Part shown: positions 1-10,739 of the stretch, piece by piece
Layout: every line of letters starts with the position of its first letter
Position numbering within the stretch: the stretch's first letter is position 1
Source: Chondrus crispus
Lineage: Eukaryota > Rhodophyta > Florideophyceae > Gigartinales > Gigartinaceae
DNA length: 64,000 bases
Direction of reading: 5' to 3'
Assembly: GCF_000350225.1 (NCBI RefSeq)
Contig: NW_005179161.1
Location: 66,178 to 130,177, forward strand
Made by a program: the position numbers and the translations under genes
Notes under the pieces: generated by a model
Database searches by the model: none
What the model saw: only the letters and a program-made list of their open reading frames with translations
Told to the model about the DNA's origin: nothing

Positions 1-2524
1 ACTATCCGCCTTGCTATCGTTAGCTAGCGCGTTGACGGGTCCCTGGCCGTGGTGGTGCGCGTCGTTCCCCCGCCCTGGATGGGCATCTTGTACGAAGTAA
101 TCGGATACTTCGCGACCTTGAATTGTAACGTCCGGCCGTTGCAATATTTGAGGGGCAGCGAGAACCGGTTCTCCTCCGCCTCCCTCCGTGGGCTGGGGGT
201 TCGGATCCCCAACCCAATCTTGGAGGTACATGATGGCGTTCTGTACCCCTTGGGGCAACTGGGGACGGCCCCGGTCGCCTCTTCCATCTCGACGCGGATA
301 CCGCGTATCCATCCGACGAGGGTCACGCCGATCCCTTTGATCGGTTCCCGGGTGTCGATACCCGCCTTCGCGAGGGGCGAAACGGACGCCCCGACCCAAT
401 CGGTTCGGGTCACCTCGCCGTGGGCCTCGGTCTTCCCGCGTAGACTGCTGGATGAGATTGCGCATCCCGGGACGCGTCTCCATCTGATAGCGGCGGTTCC
501 TGTACGCCGTGAACTGACGTTGTTCAGGCGACAGGAACGGGCACGCGTACATGGCGTGGCCGTACGTCCGGCACAGCCAGAAAACGTACGGGCTGCCATC
601 TGTCGACGCTGTAGCTGCGTGACGTGCCTCCTCGTCGGTGATTCGAGGCACGTAAGGCGGCACGCGATCCCCTTCTCGGCGGGAGATATCCAGCTCTGCC
701 ATGTTGTGGATTGGACCACCAGTGGCTTTCGGCGTGTGCGCGAACGCAGTCGCGTAGCTTCCAGTCGATCCCGTGGAAGCGGGCGTGGGAGTTCGGCCTC
801 CCGCCCAGTCGAAGCCTTGCGTAATGAGGACAGGGTCGGCCTGCCACTCATCTTCTCCAATGTAGAGGGCGGTCGCCGGCGAACTTGTTTCGTTCGACCT
901 TGGAGTTCGGACTCCCTTCGCTGCCGGCTTCGGATCCGACAGCGGCAATCCGCGGCGGGCGGGTAGGTTGTTCCCTCAGCCGTGGCGATACGGCGAATCG
1001 TTGAGAGTTCGGTCTTCTGTTGTCCGGGCAACCTTTGCATCGTCTCTGCCACTGGGGCCCGGGTCGCAGTGCACAACCCGCGCACGAAGTATTGCGAGAG
1101 GGCCTGTTCTGAGAACACGGCCGTGCATCGGAACGCGGCGGATTCTAGCCGGTCCGCGAACGTGTTCTCGGTTTCATGAGGAAGCTGTCGCGCCGACGCG
1201 ACAGCATCGAACGCTTCCCTAACACGTCGTCGGTTAGGTAGCGTTTGATAAATTTTTTGACAAGACCAAGCCAGCTCTTGTCGTCGTGGAGCTGGCCAGC
1301 GCGTAGGCCGCGCATGGTGTAACTCGTATACAACCGCTCCGCGTCCCGCTCGAGGAAGTGAGCGAAGACACGGATTGCCACACCTTCGGTCAGGTGTTGA
1401 GCATTGAAGGTTATCACGATATCCTTCAGGAACGGGAGCAACTGAATCGCGTCAGTACCGTCGAAGCTCTTCATGGTGGGGCGGAGCCCACGTCAGAGTT
1501 GGACGTATTTGGCGATCCGTCCCGCGTCACCCGAGATAACGAGCCTCGAGGTATTGTCCAACCGATACATCCGGTAGTTCGCGACGGCGCTGAACTCCTG
1601 TATCATGGTGTGGACGGGCTCGACCCCAGGTTCGGCGGGACCCCACGTTCCGAACGGAGTGACGGGCAATGTTCGGACGTCGACGGGGCCGGGATGCGCG
1701 GTAAGATCCGCCGGCTGGTAGCCGCCCCAGCGAGGATCGAAGGGGAGAATCGGTTCCCCTGATCCGCGGGCGACTCCTCCACGGCCCTGGTCGGGTTCGG
1801 TCGGTACCCGTCGTGACTGCCGCATGCTTCCGGGGACATGCGGCAGGGCTTGAGTCTCGGACGCGAAGGTCGCGTCCGCCGTCGGCTTGATGTCCTCCGC
1901 CCTCCGGTTGGTGACGGCACCAGCCGGGGGCCACTCTGGCGATCCGGACGCGCCCGGAGGGACAGTGGCACCGGGACCACTCGAGGGGGCTCCGAGCGGC
2001 CTCTCGGCCGAGTTCTGTTCCATCTCACGGGCACGGCGGCGCGTTGAGTTAAGTTCCGCCGCCATGTTCACGAACGCTCCCATTTGTTCGGCGGATGGAA
2101 AGGGTTGCGGGACTCGTCGAACCCCGGAGTTTGCACTCGCGGGTCGACCCGCAACCTCTACAGCGGGGGAATCAATGCGCGCGTTCTCGACCAGCACCAA
2201 ACTGGCGTGTAGCTGGTCCACGAGTGCGCGCAGGTTCTCCAGGGACTGAGTTACGCGCTCGAACCTTCCTTCGGGGAGGGAGCGCAACTCTTCCATACAG
2301 CGGGCGTAGACGCTGTCGGAGACGTCGATACGGAGAGATGTCCGGACATCCTCGATGTACTCGGCGATGCGATCGTACACCGCACGAGCGCGTCCTTCGG
2401 AGAAGTCGGGCGACGGTTCGCGGTCCCGAGGACCTGCGTAGCCGTCGCCCACTTGGACGCGTAGCGAGGCCTCTGGCACATCTGCCGGCTCGGATCGGAT
2501 CGACGTCGTGTAGTCAGCGCTCAT
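1..2524 (-). pseudogene. Degenerate Ty3/gypsy gag (element B1), runs off left edge
   Basis: Retrotransposon capsid gene read leftwards from the LTR at 2602-3235. I place the start at the ATG at 2524 (MSADYTTS) because the open frame upstream of it is LTR and primer-site sequence. A charged N-terminal half leads to a capsid region (GTDAIQLLPFLKDI, then LTEGVAIRVFAHFLERDAER) that aligns by eye with the Gag proteins at 59716-62169 and 16089-18395. It is broken by an in-frame TGA at 1493-1495, a frameshift near 1215, and a second frameshift before the nucleic-acid-binding tail. That tail (minus strand, about 555-600) keeps C-x4-H-x4-C, but the first zinc-knuckle Cys is Phe (FWLCRTYGHAMYAC). An Arg/Gly/Pro-rich tail continues to the window edge. 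Pol should lie outside the window. Identification as gag is firm; exact frameshift positions are approximate. Confidence 0.8.
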
Positions 2525-2588
2525 CTCAAAGCGTACGGACGCGGAGGTAAAGGACAACCTTCTCAGTGTGATCTTGAAGGTCTTCAAA

Positions 2589-2600
2589 GTCGGGAGACCA
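2589..2600 (-). promoter_or_regulatory. tRNA primer-binding site of element B1
   Basis: Minus strand TGGTCTCCCGAC begins one base inside the LTR end. It is the same 12-mer found next to the 5' LTR of element A (15921-15932). Its complement would be a tRNA 3' end ...GTCGGGAGACCA, implying a C1:G72 pair and A73, features of eukaryotic tRNA-Tyr; the tRNA identity is inference. Confidence 0.6.
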
Positions 2601-2601
2601 G

Positions 2602-3235
2602 TGTCGCATAAACACCCCCACACGGAGGAGGGGTGTTCCCGGCTTGTTCGGCGGAAGACTCCGGATCGGCGTACCAAGGGTCTTGAACCAACCAACGCCG
2701 CCGGAAGCGGGCCGGTAGCGGGTGGTAGAGCGTGTTCGGCGGGGACGCGCGCGTAGGCGAGCGGATCGACGCCTCGACGCCCCGGAGCAGTACCGGTTGA
2801 CGATCCGGTACTGACGGGCGCAGGCGGATCGCAGCTCGCTGCGGTGTCGAGCGCGTCCACTAACCGCTCGGTGGTAACTACTCGCGGAACGGCGGTGTGA
2901 GTAGAGTAAGCTGGGTGGTCGACCATCGGTGGAGGGTTGCCCGTCCTCGGTCCCCTCCGCAGGCGGTCGCTCCGTATATTTATTGCACAAGGTAATTAAC
3001 CGTCTACAGTACAGTACGGACTGTACTGTAGTCGGCTTACTGTAGACAGTGCGGGCCGGCCCGCACTGTAACGCTGTCAGCCGTCGGGGCTGACAGCACA
3101 CGTGTGCTACACGTGTGCTACACGTGTTGGTGCGCGCGCGATGTGAGGTATGCGCGCGCACGCTGTAAGGTCCGTACCTTACAGCGTTAGATCTAATTCT
3201 AAATCTAATATAACGACGTCGGTACTTATGCTACA
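2602..3235 (-). repeat. LTR family B, copy 1 (5' LTR of left-running element)
   Basis: 634 bp, minus strand, starting TGTAGCATAAG and ending GTTTATGCGACA. It is homologous to copies at 29848-30487, 36024-36603, 36984-37657 and 43596-44227. A gag remnant and a primer site lie directly inside it, so this is a 5' LTR, not a solo LTR. It contains the stem-loop array at 3005-3186. The partner LTR is outside the window, so the target duplication cannot be tested. Confidence 0.85.
3005..3186. other. Array of stem-loops inside LTR B1
   Basis: Successive inverted repeats read directly: 3005-3030 (11-bp arms, 4-nt loop); 3046-3069 (24-bp perfect palindrome); 3073-3097 (10-bp arms around GTCGG); ACACGTGT palindromes at 3098-3127; 3130-3161 (GTGCGCGCGC arms, 12-nt loop); 3161-3186 (11-bp arms around CCGT). 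They stand almost end to end over 182 bp. Equivalent stems occur in the other B copies with different but still complementary arms. The position near the LTR start would place them in U3 or R; their role is unknown. Confidence 0.75.
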
Positions 3236-3290
3236 GCGGCGAGATGCGGGCCCTTCTCGCGGCCTTTCGGTTTTACGGAGGCTGATTGAC

Positions 3291-4350
3291 CTAGCCATGA
3301 GTGAGTTCTTTTGGGATCGGGTTTGATCCACAAATTCCGTCCTCCCTGTTGGTTTTGGCCACAGAGCTGACAGATTCAACGTGTACGGCATTTCCAAAAT
3401 TTACAGACTTATCCGCACTCACGTCATCCATACCTCTTGACTGGTGTGCTGTGCCGTGTCCCCCGTCTTTACCAATTCGCATTTTAAACTTCCTCAGAAC
3501 TTCTTCCTGGCAAAGACGGAAGAACTCAACCGCACTTCCCTCATCCACCGCCACTGGTGCATTATTGAAAAGCTTCATCTCGGCGCATGACTCCAATAAT
3601 CATTTCGCCGTTTTTGTGCTTCTTCAGCGATTTTAATCTTCTTCAAACTGCCGTGACGCTTCTCTAGCATGTCCTTCGCCTGACCTCTCCCGATAGGGCG
3701 TGCTGCAGACTGCCCACGTTCTTCCGATTTCTTTGGCTGCAACACGTTATCGCACAATTGTTCGACGCTGGATAGAGCTGCAGAAGTTTTATCCGTATCT
3801 TCAACTCCAGTTGCCGCAAAAGCAAAGCTTCCCTTTGTTTCATCAACTGCAACCATCGCCGGTTTACACTTCTCGTGTTTTCGAATGGTCTCCCGGGCTT
3901 GAAGAAACCGAAACGGTTTGTCACAATCATTATAGCACGATGCCACGGCGAAATTATTGAATAAGCCAGTAGCTAACCAAACCAAGTCCTGTAAAGATAA
4001 TACTCCAGTTGGCTTTGCCCAAAGACATTGAGCATAACAAGAATTAAAGCGCATAAACTCTTTGTGCATCAGCTCAGAACGCTTACGGAGCGACTCACAA
4101 CTTCGAACTTCACGATTCCGTGGATTGAATGATTTATTATACGCTTGGGCAACGCTTTTGTAAAAGTCCTCACCTTTCTGCCCACTTGCCACAATTCAAT
4201 CTTCTGATACAGATATCGAGGCTTGTCAAGGGCTGCATCTTCTTGTGAGATGAGACTCAATCCGCCCCTCTTCCGAGTGGTTGCGGACGTCGGACTGACA
4301 TTTGTCTAAGTTGGGGGTTTTAGACATAACTGGCGGAGAACGAGAAGAAA
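3291..4350 (-). pseudogene. SANT/Myb-like protein with NAM-associated C-terminus (PIF/Harbinger accessory ORF), broken
   Basis: DNA-binding accessory protein of the kind encoded by PIF/Harbinger transposons or related plant-type families. Fragments in order on the minus strand: a SANT start with acidic 'SQEDAALDK' (about 4200-4250, one frame); then 'GQKGEDFYKSVAQAYNKSF', 'SCESLRKRSELMHKEFMRFN' and 'DKPFRFLQARETIRKHEKCK' (3575-4192, next frame). Last comes 'SAVEFFRLCQEEVLRKFKMR' (about 3480-3550, a third frame), which matches the helical tail typical of this family. At least two frameshifts make it a pseudogene. No transposase ORF lies next to it; the closest Harbinger nuclease fragment is at 10050-10733. 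Family assignment is by motif recognition only. Confidence 0.6.
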
Positions 4351-4489
4351 TGGTTGCAGGAGACGCAGATTCTGGTGGTTCACGATTGGGAGGCATTGTG
4401 GTAATCGTGCGGTGTTTGAGTGAGATAGAAAGAGATGAAGCTGACGTGCGAAACAGGGCAAGTGATTTCGTTTTTGCGGCCATAATGCC

Positions 4490-5464
4490 GCCAATAAAAA
4501 ACTTGCCGGTGGATGGGTCACGGATGGGGCAGGTGGACTATCCGGCGGAATTTTGGACCTGATTCCAGCGATTTGAGTTAGAACTGCAATCTGGAACAGA
4601 ACTTTTGCGCTAAAGGTTGACCGGCGGGGTCGTTCCTGCCACGTAAACCCGTAAAATTGGGTTTTTGATACTTTGGTCATGGCCTGTGCGAACACTTTTA
4701 CGTGCTGTTTAATTAACTTGACAGAAATGGTAGAATTTCAGCTTGTGTCAAAATAGTGGAACCAATAACACTGGGCGTCATCAAGAACAGACTAAACTCT
4801 TAGCTTATATTCCATGGCCTTCCATCAGCACCCTTTCCAGACATTTGTCCCAAAATTACTCCTACCGGCTCTCTGTTAGTATGAGCTGTCATATTCCTAA
4901 TCGAGAATAGTGCAAGGCATGAAATGTACACAGTTATTTGTGATGGAGCTTTATTAGGCAAATGCACTGCTGTATATTTCCAAGCGTGTTCTGACATCGA
5001 GACGTGTATCGATCATCGTCTTCTAGAATGGGCATGGCCGTCAAAATGTTACCACTGCGAGCCTATTGCTTATACTTTTAAGTTTCCCTTTATGCGTTGT
5101 CTGTGTTCATTAGTGAAACTCAGGCACGACTAGATAGCATATAAAACCAGGCAGGTAAATAATTCACGAGGGGGAAGAAGAGACACCACCAAATCAAAAG
5201 AAAGCCCTTCAATGGAATTTCGTTGTTACTCTCCCATGTCGTCAATCGACGAAGATGGAACGGGATCTGTGCCCGCACTTTCCGACATGCCTTTCGACGT
5301 GCCCTCCAATGCCTCACTGCATCGTCCTGCCAACTCCTCTTCACCCGCTGTGACGCTATCACTCAGCCCCTCCCCGCCTCCAGGCCTCTCTTTGCACCCA
5401 CCTCAGCTGTTCGTCATGAACATTATCTAGCAGATGTCGGTGCTATCTCAGCTCATGAATCAGC
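4490..5464. other. Unassigned interval
   Basis: No reading frame here resembles a known family. Short open frames exist on both strands (for example 4924-5133 and 5212-5430, the latter Ser/Pro-rich) but show no motif, and none is supported by a neighbour. Probably decayed transposon or intergenic sequence. Confidence 0.4.
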
Positions 5465-5518
5465 GTTATTTAATTGTGGCGTCATACGCCATGGCGTATG
5501 ACGCCACAATTAAATAAC
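5465..5518. repeat. 54-bp perfect palindrome
   Basis: Starts GTTATTTAATTGTGGC and reads as its own reverse complement to ...AATTAAATAAC, with no spacer and no mismatch. The centre is GCCATGGC, and the outer 10 bp of each arm are AT-rich. It may be a fused pair of transposon inverted repeats or an extreme hairpin. No transposase flanks it directly. Confidence 0.9.
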
Positions 5519-6825
5519 TTTCGATTCTTGAGGCCACTTGCGCGAGCATATCTCACAGCGCAAAAGTCTGTTACATTCTGCACAGTGAGATTATAGCCGA
5601 GTGATAGCAGTACGGCATGAGCTAGCGGCGGTGACACATGCATTGCAAAGCTTAAAATATCCGTTTCGTCGCAAACACAGATTCAGACTTGCAAACGAAC
5701 AATTTAATCGCCTCAGCGACCGGCTCTCCTGAGCATGACAGTCCCGTATCAACGAAACACAGCTCCGAGAACGACGAGCAATACGTTTTGGACGAAATAG
5801 TTTTAGGCAGCGGAGAAGAAGCAACGACACGGACGCTGACGACGATTTACGATGCAACTAGGGCGCCCACGCGCAGCCCGAAATCGCGTGGGGAGAAGGA
5901 GAGAAAAATCGAGAACGAAATAAATCCTCAGACAAGAACAAGAAGCGTAGAAGCAATATGAAAGAGACTCAAGAACGTCGTCAAATGGCCATGGACATTC
6001 AGAACCTTCGAGCTCATACAAGCGTTTCAAATTCAGCAAGCGCCAGTGCAACTCTGCAGCGCCGTCAGAGCGAACAGTTCGGCATCCACGTCAACCTGTT
6101 CGCTCAATGAAACAATCTTTTCCCACAGGAGCCAGAGACCGCCCTTCCACCGCCATCTCTCCACGCCCCTCCTTGGAATGGAATCGGTTCTCTCAGAGTT
6201 TGGTTTTGGACCGGTGCGAAGGACGACCCGTAGGTTGCTGTAGATTTCAACGCCAATGACATCTCCGTAAGGGGGCTGGAATGACTCCTGAAAAACATAC
6301 GATAGAAACGGACACAGCAATTGGAGGCGGCTCACTCGACGCGAGCTTCCAACAGGTGCATACCGTACGCTCTCACGAGTGGGTGCTTCAAGTCCGTGAG
6401 AAGGGGTACCCTCTCTATACAAGCGAGTACGTCTTGGAAACACTGGGACTATCGTGCAATGAGTCACGGAATGTAGCCTCATGGCAAAGCTGGCCTGTTC
6501 GGGACACGTGTGGAACACGGGGGGACCACCCAGGGATATCCAGCAACGGGTACAGGCGCGATAGCGATATAAAGAAAGGCGGAAGCACTGGGTTGGAGGG
6601 CGAGGACGGCAGTGGAAACGAAGCGCCAAAACTTGAGTGCCCGTGGAGGAAGAGCAGTAGGGACCTCTCGGAAGTAGGGATCTGTGAGAATCTTTGGTAA
6701 CAGCGCGCGGTAGTAGCCGTTCGGATTTGAAGAAGTGGATGGGCTCGCGTGGTGTATCACGAATAGCGCTAGACCATCGCAAAGCCACTACAGATAATCG
6801 AAAGACTTTGGAGAAAAGACCCAAG
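5519..6825. other. Unassigned interval with possible decayed coding sequence
   Basis: A plus-strand frame at 5689-5961 is rich in Ser/Thr then Lys/Arg/Glu. It continues in a shifted frame to about 6110 with charged helix-like text (KETQERRQMAMDIQNL) reminiscent of the tail of SANT-type transposon proteins. That resemblance is weak. A long minus-strand frame at 6033-6824 has no recognisable motif and is probably chance. Confidence 0.25.
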
Positions 6826-7060
6826 GCTTCAGGCCTCTATACCTAAGGTGGGACGTCGACTATAAATCCAGACGACGCCGTAACAATAGTAGTTCAAATA
6901 CAGTAATTAATACCTGCGTCCCAACTCACACCGTGTACGGTCGAAAATACGTAATGCATAGAGTTGGGATATACTAGTACATGTGGTGATCGTACGCGTT
7001 TACACGTGAGAGATCAAGCTGTCAGTACTTCTACAGACCTAACACCAGGCCATGCCTGAG
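6826..7060 (+). repeat. Dispersed repeat R, copy 1
   Basis: Shares blocks in the same order with 12286-12530: CCAAGGCTTC, then the 20-mer GGTGGGACGTCGACTATAAA (6846-6865 and 12306-12325), an ATACGTA block, an ACATGTGGTGA/ACACATGGTGA block, a CACGTG core and CTGTCAGTACTT. This block structure with CACGTG and short inverted repeats resembles the LTRs in this window, so it may be an old LTR of another family. Ends are not defined. Confidence 0.5.
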
Positions 7061-9185
7061 GACGATGGAGACGTAACACACGTGGGATGAGCACCAATGT
7101 ATTACGGATATTACGCCACCGCAATTGTGCCACTAAAATGCAAAGAAACCGAGACTAGATTTACAGTATTGCAGAATTCGGTAATTCAGCGTGACCAAAG
7201 TTGCAGAAATCGGACCGTTTTGTGAAGAAGAATCTGAAAGAGTGAACTAATAGGTGTAATAAAAACGGCGACGATGCGAGGCTGCTGCTTTGTAACTCAC
7301 CCTTAAGAACGGCGGATCCAGCTCCATCTTCGCACTCGCAACTGTGCCATGGCGAGCATAGGCCCTCCTAGCCCAGACAACTACCAGACAACCCACACAA
7401 CTCTACTCTTGCGGATTGTCCTTCTCCCTTCCTGCGCCTGAGACTAGAAACTTGTAAATCAGCTCTCGTTACATCCCCTACGGTGATGCACGTACAGTAC
7501 GTCGACCAAAGTTTACCCCAGACCATGACCTGATGTTTGTGAGAGATTTCGCGCCCTCAAAGGCTTACATAGCTCCCAACAGCGCCACCAAAGAAGTTTT
7601 CGAGACCGCAGCAACAAGCGCAAACGTAACACGGCGCTAAGCTGTCCTGTCACATGTAAAAGCGTCCAGGACATGATACAAACGCATTCCAACTCTCTTT
7701 GATGAGCGCGACAAGATTGACGGTATCATAAGCGGCGGTGGCTGGGAATTGAGGAGATGGAGGAGCTTCTCAGCGCCATGAAAGGGGAGCGGCAAGATTG
7801 GCATAACAGCTAAAGCGCTTCTCGAAAGGTAACTCAAGAAAGAGAGGCCGAGAAGGAACGTCTAGGCGCCATGGAGCGCGCTGTAGTGGAATGGGGAGCA
7901 ACAGGAAGGGAAAAGATTGAATAAGTAATTGGCGAGATATTATAGAAACTGTAGTGCCCTGAGGGAAGACGCAGAAGAAAGCGGGCGGTACACGTAGTAG
8001 TCAACCTACACGTGAGGCACGAACGACACGTGGCCACTCGCCGCCCGAAATGCCACAGGGACACCTGTTCGTGTAGTGGATATGCATTTGGCAGGGTAAT
8101 GTCAACTACTGATGGCATGGCAGTAATATTATGAAAAGTAGTGTACAGTAGGGGAGCGCAGCGGGAGGGAGTCCCGCGGCGCATCTGGCATGGAGGGCGA
8201 GACGATCCACCCTCCTTTTTATAAAATCAGCTACCCCGCACGCTTGAACTGAGCTCTTTTTTTCCAGGTCGACTTGTTTAATCCCCTTATTGGGCGTTCC
8301 TCTACTGCATTCGGCCTAAAAGCCGCCGATCCTCGGTTATTACGTTTGGCACGCAATAGGAGGAAGCGTTCGCCGAGTGAGCCATCAATCGTGCAGGGAA
8401 GCGTTCTTTAACTTCCGTAACGGACTCGCGATCGCCACCCTTACTTACAAGTTGTAGTAGAACGCGAACCATGGTCACATGCTAAAACGGCGGTCGTTCG
8501 AGAGGCGTCTGCTGGTAGCTACGGGGAGTGGTAGAGGCTGACGGGCGACTGTATAACCCGGGGATGCTGGCGAACCTCGTAGTCGGTTCTAGTTCCTAGG
8601 CGGAACTAAAAGCGAACGACGCGGTACTCTCGACCCAGCGCAGCTGACACTCGGCCAGCTAACCGTGTGCGCAAGCGGGGAGGCAAAACGCGAATTAGCC
8701 ACGAAAGGTCTAGCGCACGCGAGCGAGAGGTAACGAGAGAGCGTGAACGAGGAAAAGTTACTTGCTATCCGCCCAGACCCCAAGAACGAGAACTGCGTCC
8801 TTGGTCCTGGATTACTCGTCCCCAAACCCACCCGGCGCAAGCGCCAACGGCACTATATGCTGTACTAGATCGCGGTCGGGATGTCACGGCTAGAGCTCAT
8901 GAGGCCCCGTCACACTACACACGTGTACAGGCGCGGTAGTAGGTCCGCGTGTGCGAGTGTCGGATGTGAGCAGGGCTGGTGTACATGGACTTGGTACTGT
9001 ACGTCGGGGTACTTGAGTCATCTATGTACACGTGTAAACGAGTCACGCAAAAGTAATAGTAGACTAACACGTGTTTATACCACAGAGATCGCTGGCGTTG
9101 TAGCTCCTGCTACCTCATATTATCCTGTCCGTGTTGGAATCAACCTGGTACGGTCGGGACCTGTCCTAGTACACACCCCAAAGCG
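7061..9185. other. Unassigned interval
   Basis: No coding region I can support. Frames such as 7834-8184 (minus) and 8589-8840 (minus) have no motifs. The right part (8900-9080) carries several CACGTGT cores and short inverted repeats like those in the LTRs here, hinting at old LTR sequence. Confidence 0.4.
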
Positions 9186-9530
9186 ATGCACATGGAAAGG
9201 ACATCAAGCACGGTGGATACCGCCGTCCGAAGCACCCGAGGCGAAAGTTCCGACGCAATCACTACTCCGAAAAAGCGCTTAGCAAAACGAAAACACAGCG
9301 AAGATTTGCATGATCCCTGCGATAGGGACATGGCAGACTTTACGGTGCTACTGCAGCAAAGGGACCAGGCGCGCATTGCGTTCGAGGGGCGGCGCTTTGC
9401 AAAAGACCTTGAGCAGCGTGAGAAAGATAGAGAATAGCGGCGCACAGAACAAGAGGCGGCCAAGAATTTTGAGCTTCAAACATTTAAGCTTGTGATAGAT
9501 ACTTTCAAACAGCGTTTGAAACAGCGCTAA
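9186..9530 (+). pseudogene. C-terminal part of a SANT/Myb-type transposon protein
   Basis: The frame starts with a basic segment (TPKKRLAKRKHSEDL) and continues LLQQRDQARIAFEGRRFAKD then LEQREKDRE. After an in-frame TAG at 9435-9437 it carries on in the same frame with KNFELQTFKLVIDTFKQ. This charged coiled tail is the usual C-terminus of SANT/Myb proteins paired with PIF/Harbinger nucleases. It converges on the Harbinger fragment on the opposite strand at 10050-10733, the arrangement often seen in two-gene Harbinger elements. The SANT domain itself is not visible upstream. The stop and missing N-terminus make it a remnant. Confidence 0.45.
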
Positions 9531-9539
9531 CGTCTTCCA

Positions 9540-9990
9540 CCGCTAAACCATCTGACACTTCCGATGACCCTTCCTTAAAGCACAAGTCTGATATCGCCCA
9601 CACTTCCCACGGCATTCCTCCTCGCCTCGCTGCTTACTAAACCCATTCGTCTGCTTCCAATTTCTTCTGCCACTTCCCATTCTCGGCACTCCAACTCCCA
9701 CTCTGCCCTTCCATTCTAATACCATTAAAACCCCGCTGGGCTCTGACCCTGGCCCTTTACTCCAACCACACCATAGCTCTTCAAGAGAGGGTGGTTTGCA
9801 GTTGAAATAGAACGACGTACGGTATAAACAACTTCTTATGTCGCTTAGAAGCACCCCAGAAAAGTACAATAGGTCACGGCTACCTGCTGGATACGTAGTT
9901 TCTCTCAAAGCCATAAGCGTCCAGAATAGCTCGAATTAATCAAACGTTCATTCAACGGTCACCCTGCTGGTAGACATTACTGTGTTAAAA
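9540..9990. other. Unassigned interval between Harbinger-type fragments
   Basis: One minus-strand frame (9543-9914) has no recognisable motif. Probably internal non-coding DNA of a decayed Harbinger element. Confidence 0.35.
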
Positions 9991-10049
9991 GCTCGTGCTT
10001 CTTCTCCTTAATGCGTCCTTTAGAACGGTATTTGCAAATATTCCCTCCA

Positions 10050-10733
10050 GTTGCGCTCACTATTCCCATATATACAGTATCGTGCGCCGTCAGACAGCAA
10101 GCATTCTTCCAGCTGCGACTCGAGTTCCGAACTGGCATATAGCGTCCAGTGCTGCCCGACAGCCCTGTAAATGGTCAAAATAATGAAGAAACATGCCATC
10201 TGGAGTGGTTAGTGCCTGTAACTTTAGGCCATGAGCTCGCTTGTGTCTGTTGTACACGACGTTTTGAAGTCCATAGTCGGTAGGTCCTGAAATCTTGAGC
10301 ACGGTTCCATCTGTAAATTCGATGCAGTCTCTAAGACATTCGGATTGCTCGCCAGCAAATGTAGCAAATATAGGTGCTTGTTAAGATATATATAGCAAGA
10401 AGGCTACCAGTTACGAGAAACAACCTTGCAGACAGAAAAGGTTTCCATCTCCTCCCAGAATATTTCACACAGCTGCGACGCATGTTTTCCAAACTGCACT
10501 TCCAGGTCCCACCAACAGCAACGACTTTCTATAAGCTGTAACACCAATCCCTCGTGTCGATCTACGAGTTTGACAGCATAGCAGCTGTATTGTACGCCGT
10601 CGGAAAGAGATCTTTCTCCAACGTTCGACGGCCTGGAGTTGAATAGGAGCTGTTGTTGCTGAAACTTATCTCTTAGTTGGTAACCGTTCCTTCCCATCTG
10701 ATATGTCCATTGCAACAAGTCCGGACCATCCAC
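10050..10733 (-). pseudogene. PIF/Harbinger DDE nuclease fragment
   Basis: Transposase of the HARBI1/DDE_Tnp_4 type, which cuts and joins DNA. The upstream piece (10404-10733) has the conserved helix before the catalytic domain, WDLEVQFGKHASQLCEIFWE. The downstream piece (10090-10302, another frame) has the core signature QNVVYNRHKRAHGLKLQAL followed by TPDGMFLHYFDHLQG. The first catalytic Asp falls just upstream (DGT before LKISGP). The two pieces are in different frames, and the C-terminal third with the last catalytic residue is not visible. This is a decayed remnant, possibly the partner of the SANT-type tail at 9186-9530. Confidence 0.65.
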
Positions 10734-10739
10734 TCTGTG

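Noticed and set aside
195..215. GGTTCGGATCCCC resembling a tRNA B box
   Set aside because: No A box or cloverleaf around it; lies within gag.
49..966. Long plus-strand frame of 305 codons
   Set aside because: It is the antisense shadow of the B1 gag tail; the minus strand has the zinc-knuckle-like motif and Gag composition.
3005..3186. Regularly spaced inverted repeats as a CRISPR array
   Set aside because: Each hairpin differs in sequence, there are no equal spacers, and they sit in an LTR of a eukaryotic element.
6033..6824. Minus-strand 263-codon frame
   Set aside because: No motif, odd composition, no neighbour support; likely chance.
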